DNA of 6,788 bases. Source: Candidatus Aenigmatarchaeota archaeon (GTDB lineage: Archaea > Aenigmatarchaeota > Aenigmatarchaeia > QMZP01). The stretch covers positions 886,484 through 893,271 of the forward strand of contig CP070801.1 of NCBI GenBank assembly GCA_020343575.1, in the 5' to 3' direction. Below are positions 1 to 6,511 of this stretch, piece after piece. How positions within the stretch are numbered: position 1 is the stretch's first letter; each line of letters opens with the position of its first letter. The notes beneath the pieces were generated by a model. It did not search any database and was not told the origin of the DNA. It worked only from the letters and a program-made list of their open reading frames with translations. Position numbers and translations under genes: made by a program.

Positions 1-3000
1 ACACATACCTCAACTATCGTTATCTCCTCAGCATCAACACAAGAGGTTGTTACGTCTATTGTTCTAGTTCCTCCTCCGATGAAAATAAACGATTCAACTA
101 AGATACTTATCTCTGTAACCCCAACTACATTCTTAGGCACAACAAGAGATCCTGAAGCAGCCCCATTTATGAATCCCGTAGTTTGAGAAACCCCATTAAA
201 TGTAGCTGTAATACTAAAAACCGAATTGGCAGGCACATTGTAATCAATAGTCACATCTCCAACTAAGAACCCAACGTAGACGCAGTACTCCTCGGTCTCT
301 TCAGCATTCATTGTCAGTGCTCTTGTAATGCCACAGTTATCGCAAGGAGCCTCTATTGGTAGGTCTATGTCATTGGACGATAGCACATACTCGTTCATGT
401 ACGGGTCAAACGCTCCCAACTTCTGTGTAGCAAACGACTCGTTGAACAGGTCTCTAAACCAAGAGCGCATACCCGCTTCTGATATTACGGTAAGCTGTTC
501 GTTCTGACCATTACCCCTTAGCTGTATAACAGCACCTCTTTTAGCATCAGTGAAATACTTGTCGTACCCCCAAGAGACATAGCTCTCAGGATTGTAGCTT
601 ATACCATACTCCTCAGTACGAGCTATCTGAGTACCTAAGACCTCAGGTACAGAGGCTATTGTTCCCCCTGCTGCCGAGTCGGATAGTAGGTTCTTCCCGG
701 CAAGGACGTAAGATATCTTATCCTCCTGTAATACCAATACATCAGTCTCCCTTCCATCCATCTTCTGAATAGGACCGAAAGAATCCTCTAGTGGCTTAAA
801 GTTTAACAGCCCTAGGTTAAATTCATTTAGCTTGTTGACATTTGACTCGTCATTGTATACACCACTGTAGGTCATGTCAGCAAACCTGTCTGCCTCCTTA
901 TAGTCCTGCGCTGAGGTTGACAATGTTCTATTACCCAAGTCGAAGTCCTTCCCGGTTATCGAGTCCCTGATCTTGTAGCTCTCAGCTCCATTGCCAAAAG
1001 TAAAGCAGTTAAAGAATGTCGTATCTATTATAGCAGGAAGTGTTGCTGTTTGGTCCTGCACGTTTCCACTATGGAACCCGGAGGAATCAATTGCATACGA
1101 GCCATCAGCCTCGTAGAACACATCGGGCTGAGTATCTTGAGGTATAGTCTCAAAGATCATAGCAGGCTGAGCCTTTATCACCTTTAATCTAGCCTTTAAG
1201 CTAACCTTCCTATTACTAGGCTGATTAATACCTGTGCAACTAAGGGAAGATAGAATCTGCAACCTTACTAATCCTGCACCATCTGTTTGCCATTGAAGAT
1301 ATATCTTATCAACCTCACCAACGGGTGTCACAGGGGAAACACATGTGGGAACTACAGAAAAGGGTGTTGAGGGAGGACACTGTACAGCCAATACGTTCTG
1401 AGTAGAACTAGAAGCACTATAGTTTTGGTTTATAAATGTTATTATATTGTTTGCTTCCCACCACTCCTTAAGATTTGAGTAGTCAGCACTAACAGTAAAT
1501 GTTCCGCTATACGACATCTTTCTAGGAGTGCATTGATTCCCCACTCCATTTCTTATGTTTGATATGCTAAATTCTATTATTGAACCTGCAGGTATATCAA
1601 CATTTCCCGACGCATCATAGCCTCGAATGTCATCGGCAGCAGCCGTTACAGAAGTACTGTTGTACGCCTCCCTATCAATTGACCACTCAAATATAGATGT
1701 GTTTACGCCGCCTATTATTGTGGTTGTGCTAAAGTCTCTAGCTAGTATTTTCATGTAGACCCCTGAAGGCAAAGTAGGGGCGGGAGAAGGAAGGAAGCCT
1801 GAAGGCTTAGACTCCTTCTCTAAGACGGTAGTATACGCACAAGAAGATAATGGACCTAAAGCATCTGCCTTAACAATAAACCTATCTCCCTCCTCAACCT
1901 TTCTAGCGTTCTCTCCTTCTAGCAATATGTAGGTTTCGTTTGTAAGAGTGTCGAGATAATAGAACTGACTGTATATTGTCTCGTAATCCTCCCGGTCAGC
2001 TTTCAATACAAACTTATACCTAGTAGCCCACGATGGTGGTTTCTGAGTAGCAGGTATGGTAGCTCTTATGTAGTTTTTGCTAGATGATAATCCACAAGGA
2101 ACATGAACAGAGTTATTAGGACTTACTAATGTTATGGTTGACCTGTTAAACTCATCCATGTAAACAATCCCTAGCTCGTAGCTTCTATTGCTGTGCAAAC
2201 TTGATGGAGCTCCCTGACTAGTGTAGTTAGCATCTATGGCAGTATTAATCTTATAATACTCATACGAATCCGTTGGGCCTGATGGGTCTGTGAACCTCAT
2301 CGACACAAGCTGAAACCCTATCTCGTTAGATGATGGGCTAGATATAATAGATATCGGCTCACCCCCTGCATTTATTCCACTTTCGTTTTCTGCAAATGCG
2401 CCTAGGCTTCCCGGGATAATACAATTGAATATGTCAGTCCAAGTAGTCCCATCACAAGACGTAGCTACAGGCTCTATATTATAAGCTGCCCCAACAGCCT
2501 CGATAAAGTTAACATCAGAGGCTAAGTCATAAACACTTGTGTAGTCTCTAGGTAGAGAGTATGCGAACGAAAGTTGAATTGGTTGGGTTGTTACAGGTGG
2601 AGTAGCCCCTGTAAAGCTTTCATGTTCAAACTCAAAATCAATACCTAACACACCGCCCTGATCAAGAGATATCCCTGACAAATCTATTGTCATAATAGAG
2701 TTAACAACAGTATGGCCAAGAGCTCCGGGGTCAATATTATAAGTTCCTGTGCTTAAAGAAACAGGAACATCTACTGTATTGAGAGCTTCAGATATAAGCT
2801 CTGCTGAATACTCGAACCTTGTTGGGTTGCCATTAGCATCAGTTAGGTCGTAACCATCTACATAGTTCCCATACATCAAACGATTACCCATTATGGTCTG
2901 AGCCTGAGCAAATCGTGGCACGTTATCATACAGCCTTAGTATCTCGTAGTCAGGCAGGATAGTGTATATCTTACCGTTGTCAAAAACAATAGAGTAGTCA

Positions 3001-3956
3001 GTGTCATCTGCAATACCCAACTCTTGCTTATCAAACTTCTCAATAACCTTAATAGTACTGTCAGTATCTTCCTTAAACAGGATATCGAAACCAACAACCA
3101 AGGGTCCTCCCGAGTTGACCGTTACACTAGCGTTGTTGATTGTGTTCTCCATCCCATCATTGAGCTTTGATGTTGTATTGTAAGAGAACCGTCCGGGGAC
3201 AAATGCAGGAGCTGTGAACTGAGAGGTAGCAGAGTACTCATTGTCCTCATAGCGATATCTGTAGGCAAAGCAGATGAATCGCTCCTCCATGAAGTTCTCC
3301 TGAGCTCCTGAGTTAAATGTTGTGAAGGTGGGGGCTGCAATGGGTGGCCGCTTTATAACAAGAAGCGACTCTTTAAGGAGGTCGGCTAAGGCAGTTGTTC
3401 CCCCACCATCAATGTATTCAACACCTCCCCCAATAGCAGGGTTGGTGTAATTTCTTCTTATGTTTATCTTCCTTGGCGCATTATAGTCGTCTGTGAAAAA
3501 CAACAGGTCGTCAACCATGTCAACCCCGGTGATCAGGTAGGTAGGGTTGAAGTTCAATGAGGTGTTTACATTGCCTCCATCGTTAACACTTACTACGTGG
3601 TATTTAAGCAACGAGCTCTCTACGTTGATAGAGACAATCATGTCTAGCTTCCCGGTAGGAAGGGCGGGGCTTATTGGGAAGTTGGGGTCGTGAACGAACC
3701 AATAGATAGTCTCTCTTGCTCCATCACCAATAGCACCGATACACCTTGCGTCTTCACTCAAGGCTGTGCCATCAATAAATGTTAGATCCGACAGTTTCTC
3801 ATTACCCTTAGTATTTTCTACAGAGCCAATCTCAGAATCTTCAGTTGAGCCTAGCCTTACGTTCAAAGCATCTACATACTCACCATTTGGGATAAGCCTC
3901 TCATCGAGCGACTTATTCATCCTCCCCTTTATAAAGTTCCTCTGAATATTAGCCAT
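1..3956 (-). CDS. Giant virion structural protein, probable neck/tail stabilisation (muzzle-like) protein, 3' end outside window
   Basis: The frame starts at the ATG at 3956-3954 and stays open to the window edge (1318 codons plus two bases); I checked every codon and found no stop. The N-terminus has a conserved-looking block (residues 11-44: GRMNKSLDERLIPNGEY, then DALNVRLGSTEDSEIG). A central part (about 592-691) contains SYELGIVYMDEFNRS and LEGENARKVEEGD. The C-terminal third (about 982-1195) contains FGNGAESYKIRDS, QEDKISYVLAGKNLL (1077 on), NPES (1122-1125), YFTDAKRG (1134 on) and GMRSWFRDLF (about 1162-1171), in a beta-rich pattern that suggests propeller-like blades. From memory these blocks recur in large structural proteins of uncultured marine phages and resemble the stabilisation or muzzle proteins of short-tailed phages; no alignment was run. 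No signal peptide or membrane segment is evident. It starts one base after the upstream gene's stop, so translation is probably coupled. A large tail-fibre-like protein is the alternative. Confidence 0.8.
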   Translation of the reverse strand, partial: MANIQRNFIKGRMNKSLDERLIPNGEYVDALNVRLGSTEDSEIGSVENTKGNEKLSDLTFIDGTALSEDARCIGAIGDGARETIYWFVHDPNFPISPALPTGKLDMIVSINVESSLLKYHVVSVNDGGNVNTSLNFNPTYLITGVDMVDDLLFFTDDYNAPRKINIRRNYTNPAIGGGVEYIDGGGTTALADLLKESLLVIKRPPIAAPTFTTFNSGAQENFMEERFICFAYRYRYEDNEYSATSQFTAPAFVPGRFSYNTTSKLNDGMENTINNASVTVNSGGPLVVGFDILFKEDTDSTIKVIEKFDKQELGIADDTDYSIVFDNGKIYTILPDYEILRLYDNVPRFAQAQTIMGNRLMYGNYVDGYDLTDANGNPTRFEYSAELISEALNTVDVPVSLSTGTYNIDPGALGHTVVNSIMTIDLSGISLDQGGVLGIDFEFEHESFTGATPPVTTQPIQLSFAYSLPRDYTSVYDLASDVNFIEAVGAAYNIEPVATSCDGTTWTDIFNCIIPGSLGAFAENESGINAGGEPISIISSPSSNEIGFQLVSMRFTDPSGPTDSYEYYKINTAIDANYTSQGAPSSLHSNRSYELGIVYMDEFNRSTITLVSPNNSVHVPCGLSSSKNYIRATIPATQKPPSWATRYKFVLKADREDYETIYSQFYYLDTLTNETYILLEGENARKVEEGDRFIVKADALGPLSSCAYTTVLEKESKPSGFLPSPAPTLPSGVYMKILARDFSTTTIIGGVNTSIFEWSIDREAYNSTSVTAAADDIRGYDASGNVDIPAGSIIEFSISNIRNGVGNQCTPRKMSYSGTFTVSADYSNLKEWWEANNIITFINQNYSASSSTQNVLAVQCPPSTPFSVVPTCVSPVTPVGEVDKIYLQWQTDGAGLVRLQILSSLSCTGINQPSNRKVSLKARLKVIKAQPAMIFETIPQDTQPDVFYEADGSYAIDSSGFHSGNVQDQTATLPAIIDTTFFNCFTFGNGAESYKIRDSITGKDFDLGNRTLSTSAQDYKEADRFADMTYSGVYNDESNVNKLNEFNLGLLNFKPLEDSFGPIQKMDGRETDVLVLQEDKISYVLAGKNLLSDSAAGGTIASVPEVLGTQIARTEEYGISYNPESYVSWGYDKYFTDAKRGAVIQLRGNGQNEQLTVISEAGMRSWFRDLFNESFATQKLGAFDPYMNEYVLSSNDIDLPIEAPCDNCGITRALTMNAEETEEYCVYVGFLVGDVTIDYNVPANSVFSITATFNGVSQTTGFINGAASGSLVVPKNVVGVTEISILVESFIFIGGGTRTIDVTTSCVDAEEITIVEVC

Positions 3957-3957
3957 G

Positions 3958-4881
3958 CTACTTTATCCACTTTTGTCGTCCACGAAGGTTCATCAATAAC
4001 CTGCCCGGGTGTATGTTACTTATTCTGATCTTAGCGTTTCTAAGTAACGCCGACTTCTCCTTTCGAGCCCTCATTACAATGTACTCCTGAACACCAAGCT
4101 TAGTGCTTAGTATAGCATACCTGATGTAGGCATACACAAACTCTTCAAATAATTTATTGACAGTGATATCTGAATCAACACCGCCCTCCATACCATCGGA
4201 CACATACTCCAATACACAAAGCTCTCCTGCCATGTCAGAGCTGAAGTTGATCACTCCGGACTTCTTGTCTATACCAAAGGTAGGATTGAAGTTAGCTGTC
4301 TCGTTGTTGAGACCATATCTAGCACCTATGGCTCTTTCAAAATACCACTCGCCATCACAGCAGTATCCCTCTACCCCATCAAACTGACTGCCCTTGTTCA
4401 GGTAGATGCTCTTCTTTGTCCCGGTAATTCTTTCAAGGTCAAGCGTTGAGAACTCAGGCTCCAACACATTGCCTGCAGCATCGAACAATATCTTGCAGTT
4501 GTTGTCCTGAAGGTATGCCTTAGCTGAGGTAGCTTGAATGTTCTCAGTCAATGGCCGTAGGTATCCATCCTTATACATGGATATCCTTACCCAATTCACA
4601 TAATCCGAAGGAAGAACAAATCTCAGTGTATCACACACCGATAGCTCTAGGACCTTTATCTCTTTGAATGCATCGTAGTTCAGCTCCTGTATTGCCCTCT
4701 TCGCATGGAACAGGACCTTGTATCTAGGCTCGTTGTTTATCAAAGAGTGGTTGCCTGAGTACATCAACATGAAGTTGTTGACAATGTCAGACAAGCTTAC
4801 ATACTGATATGATCCCCAATTGGCATCCTCAGGAACTGCTCCTGCGTTTTCGTAATACTGATATGCACTTAAATACGCCAT
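3958..4881 (-). CDS. Probable head-tail adaptor / tail-tube-like connector protein, 307 aa
   Basis: A complete 307-residue frame runs from ATG to TAG. The N-terminal third is helical and aromatic-rich (NWGSYQYVSLSDIVNNFMLMY, split as residues 21-31 and 32-41; FHAKRAIQELNYDAFKEIK at 58-76). It is followed by a beta-rich middle (RFVLPSDYVNWVRISMYKDG, 87-106; strands around 199-228) and a C-terminal amphipathic helical region (about 241-285, VNKLFEEFVYAYIRYAIL then a basic stretch). Helix, beta core, C-terminal helix and a size of about 300 residues suit a ring-forming adaptor such as the T7 gp11 or P22 gp4 classes, but this is inference from architecture. I recall close relatives as unnamed structural proteins of uncultured marine phages. 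It lies three bases after the 247-residue gene and one base before the giant gene, so the three are very likely one operon. There is no strong Shine-Dalgarno; the leader reads GAAGAAAAATAAGAC before the ATG. An internal virion protein is the alternative. Confidence 0.8.
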   Translation of the reverse strand: MAYLSAYQYYENAGAVPEDANWGSYQYVSLSDIVNNFMLMYSGNHSLINNEPRYKVLFHAKRAIQELNYDAFKEIKVLELSVCDTLRFVLPSDYVNWVRISMYKDGYLRPLTENIQATSAKAYLQDNNCKILFDAAGNVLEPEFSTLDLERITGTKKSIYLNKGSQFDGVEGYCCDGEWYFERAIGARYGLNNETANFNPTFGIDKKSGVINFSSDMAGELCVLEYVSDGMEGGVDSDITVNKLFEEFVYAYIRYAILSTKLGVQEYIVMRARKEKSALLRNAKIRISNIHPGRLLMNLRGRQKWIK

Positions 4882-4884
4882 GTC

Positions 4885-5628
4885 TTATTTTTCTTCAGCA
4901 ATATCCTGAGTCTCCTCCGAGTTAGCAAAGCCATATACCTCAGCCTCTCTAATAGATACTCCTGCGTACTGTAATATTTTTAATACCAATGTAACCTCAT
5001 CCTCTATGCTAAGCTCAAAGTCCTGAAAGTCTGCAGCACTCTGATCAAAGGTTGGCTCCCCATTCGTCAGTGACACATATGTCCACTTAGGATCTTTAGG
5101 ATACCTGATGTAGTTACACTCAACCTCGGTTGGAGCATCGAATGTAGATGGGAGTACAGTGATGGTGTCTCCGTCTAATGTGTATGCCGGGAACAGCTCA
5201 GATGGAGCTGTCAGCATCGAGTTGTTGAGCATGGTTATCTTGCTTTGATGTACCTTCTCAGCCTCACCCTTAAATACCCTAGGTGGCACAGAGGCATCGT
5301 AGCAAAGCACCTTTAGTATCAGGTAGTAATCATCCCCGGTAGTTGTTATTGATGGAGCAGAGAACCTGTTATCAGCAATATGAGTAAGGTCATTAGTTAC
5401 CGAGAACAGATCAATAACCTCCTCAAGACCTTTCTTTATATCAGCGTATCCTGTTCCGGACTGACGAGTGTTTTCTTTCATTACCTGATAATTGTACTGA
5501 TAGAAGTAGTCCTGAAACAAATCTAACTGCGCCTGCTTAGCAAACAGGTTAAAGTCTGAAGGAGATAAGTATCCGTAGTTATTTTTATTCAATACCGAGA
5601 GTACAGTATTCCTAACTGAGTTTATCAT
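4885..5628 (-). CDS. Probable connector/ring structural protein, 247 aa
   Basis: I chose the ATG at 5628 (MINSVRNTVLSVLNK). An in-frame TTG two codons upstream (5634) would extend it to 249 residues, but it abuts the purine-rich AAAAGGG that could serve as a weak ribosome binding site, whereas the ATG lies six bases from it. The N-terminal helical part (1-45) contains YLSPSDFNLFAKQAQLDLFQ (20-39). A GTGYADIKKGLEE block (58-70) follows, then a beta-rich middle (about 98-175, including YYLILKVLCYDAS) with the motif YIRYPKDPKWTYV (173-185). The C-terminal helix is acidic (FELSIEDEVTLVLKILQYAG, 204-223). I recall relatives sharing these blocks as unnamed structural proteins next to the 307-residue type in marine phage genomes. 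The fold order and position suggest a neck ring or adaptor subunit; this is not proven. It ends TAA, GAC, then the ATG of the next gene, and it is the first gene of the operon, just after a strong terminator. Confidence 0.8.
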   Translation of the reverse strand: MINSVRNTVLSVLNKNNYGYLSPSDFNLFAKQAQLDLFQDYFYQYNYQVMKENTRQSGTGYADIKKGLEEVIDLFSVTNDLTHIADNRFSAPSITTTGDDYYLILKVLCYDASVPPRVFKGEAEKVHQSKITMLNNSMLTAPSELFPAYTLDGDTITVLPSTFDAPTEVECNYIRYPKDPKWTYVSLTNGEPTFDQSAADFQDFELSIEDEVTLVLKILQYAGVSIREAEVYGFANSEETQDIAEEK

Positions 5629-5643
5629 TTTCAACCCTTTTCA

Positions 5644-5651
5644 CAAAGATA
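5644..5651 (-). promoter_or_regulatory. Possible Bacteroidota-type -7 promoter element for the neck operon
   Basis: On the minus strand the octamer TATCTTTG matches the Bacteroidota -7 consensus TAnnTTTG exactly. It lies 15 bases before the chosen ATG at 5628 and just after the terminator T-tract, where a new promoter would be needed. The expected -33 TTG-type element is not seen at the usual distance, since that place is taken by the terminator hairpin, and an octamer with two free positions can arise by chance. The resulting leader would be only about ten bases long. Confidence 0.35.
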
Positions 5652-5653
5652 AA

Positions 5654-5690
5654 CAAAAAAAAAGAGGGGCTCATTTTTGAACCCCTCTCA
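5654..5690 (-). terminator. Strong Rho-independent-type terminator after the 244-aa gene
   Basis: On the minus strand a ten-base stem AGAGGGGTTC/GAGCCCCTCT (plus-strand 5679-5688 and 5663-5672, one G-T wobble) encloses the loop AAAAAT. It runs directly into an unbroken run of T (plus-strand A run 5655-5663, whose last base is in the stem). It starts about 24 bases after the TGA of the 244-residue gene. The plus-strand reading has no T-run after the hairpin, so it should act only on minus-strand transcripts. It separates the 244-residue gene from the three-gene neck operon. Confidence 0.88.
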
Positions 5691-5712
5691 ACTAAATCAT
5701 GGAAAGCAGAAA

Positions 5713-6447
5713 TCATGAAAGTTGATTTTCTAACATCTTTAATGCATCCAATCCATCATCACTCTTTAGGTAGGAGGATACCACATACATGGGGTCCTCT
5801 CCAAATGGAATCATCAGCATTCTCTTTTTATTAGAAGGGGTGTTGAAGTATACCTCCTTCTTATTATTCCTGAAAGATAATAATTTTTGATCAAAGAACT
5901 TTTGAATATTTGACTCGTAGCTCAGATTAGGATCAGATACTGCCTTCATAAAATCTGCAGGATATGCCTTAGCATACCGGATCATGTCTCTTTTGAGCTC
6001 TGCCGTACTTAATGAGTCAGGGTTTCTCTCGAAAAGAACTCGAGTTAAGTTCTCAAGATCTTCCACGCTTAAGTTCCTAGCCTCATGAAGAGCATCAGCC
6101 TCCATATTCATTTGCTCTAGCTCCTGCTCAGCATCCTTCTTATCGTCAATCTCAACGAACCTAACTCCGTTGTATGGATGATAGTGAAGGAACTCCTGTA
6201 GTACAGGATTAGTTCTTGGAACTGACAAGAAGCCATCCTCAAAGATTACAGGCTCAACAATCGCCTGACCATCCTGCTCGTCCTCAAATGGGCTATTCTG
6301 ATTTCTAGCGTATCTGAGTGCTCGGTTGGTTTGAGTCTTCTCGTCAAAATAAAGTAATGGGAATCTCTTGTGATTTCTTGTCGGCAGTATGTAACATAAA
6401 GGGGCCGCATCCCTTGTAAGCTTGTATGTCTTGTCTTTTAATTTCAT
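5713..6447 (-). CDS. Conserved phage protein of unknown function, 244 aa
   Basis: A complete frame runs from ATG (6447) to TGA (5713-5715). I do not know its function. Residues 1-100 look like a compact mixed domain with FPLLYFDEKT (29-38), NRALRYARNQNSPFEDEQDG (41-60) and an FEDGFLSVPRTNPVLQEFLH run (69-88). Residues 102-125 are strongly charged and may form a short coiled coil (DDKKDAEQELEQMNMEADAL). Residues 126-190 are helical. The C-terminus carries a FNTPSNKKRMLMIPFGEDP block (201-219) and a final helix (228-243). There is no signal peptide, membrane span or recognisable catalytic motif. The gene lies between the capsid gene and the neck operon, with a terminator on each side, so a capsid, scaffold or packaging-linked role is the natural guess. 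From memory, similar proteins recur beside capsid genes in uncultured marine phages. There is no Shine-Dalgarno; the leader is A/T-rich (ATCAAATTCAA before ATG). Confidence 0.85.
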   Translation of the reverse strand: MKLKDKTYKLTRDAAPLCYILPTRNHKRFPLLYFDEKTQTNRALRYARNQNSPFEDEQDGQAIVEPVIFEDGFLSVPRTNPVLQEFLHYHPYNGVRFVEIDDKKDAEQELEQMNMEADALHEARNLSVEDLENLTRVLFERNPDSLSTAELKRDMIRYAKAYPADFMKAVSDPNLSYESNIQKFFDQKLLSFRNNKKEVYFNTPSNKKRMLMIPFGEDPMYVVSSYLKSDDGLDALKMLENQLS

Positions 6448-6457
6448 TTGAATTTGA

Positions 6458-6467
6458 TTTAATTAAA
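6458..6467. repeat. Ten-base palindrome TTTAATTAAA in the capsid/244-aa gene gap
   Basis: A perfect AT-only palindrome overlaps the T-tract of the first terminator and ends about ten bases before the start of the 244-residue gene. It may simply reflect AT-rich leader sequence; a protein-binding site cannot be inferred from one copy. Confidence 0.3.
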
Positions 6468-6490
6468 TAAAGGGGGCACTAAGGCCCCCA
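6460..6490 (-). terminator. Rho-independent-type terminator after the capsid gene
   Basis: Read on the minus strand, a perfect six-base stem GGGGGC/GCCCCC (plus-strand positions 6484-6489 and 6472-6477) encloses the six-base loop CTTAGT. It is followed by TTTATTTAATT. It begins about 22 bases after the capsid stop. The stem is short but all G-C, and the T-tract is interrupted by A, so some read-through into the 244-residue gene is likely. No obvious separate promoter is seen for that gene, which makes a leaky terminator plausible. Confidence 0.7.
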
Positions 6491-6511
6491 ATATCAGATG
6501 AACATGTAATA

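Noticed and set aside
3001..3183. 60-codon plus-strand frame
   Set aside because: It is antisense to the giant gene, low in complexity (Ser/Leu/Ile-rich), and has no ribosome binding site or neighbour on that strand.
3290..3315. Short direct repeat TCCTGAGCTCCTGAG
   Set aside because: It is a two-unit near repeat within coding sequence encoding unremarkable residues (SGAQE); there is no array and no further copies nearby.
3122..3340. 72-codon minus-strand frame
   Set aside because: It lies entirely inside the giant gene in another register and is a shadow of its codons.
4157..4387. 76-codon plus-strand frame rich in Ser and Pro
   Set aside because: It is antisense to the 307-residue gene; its composition is typical of reverse-complement translation of a real coding region.
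952..5341. Repeated plus-strand CCCGGT (ACCGGG on the coding strand), about six copies by eye
   Set aside because: Most copies are in-frame Thr-Gly codon pairs (ACC GGG) in coding sequence with irregular spacing, so codon choice explains them better than a binding site.
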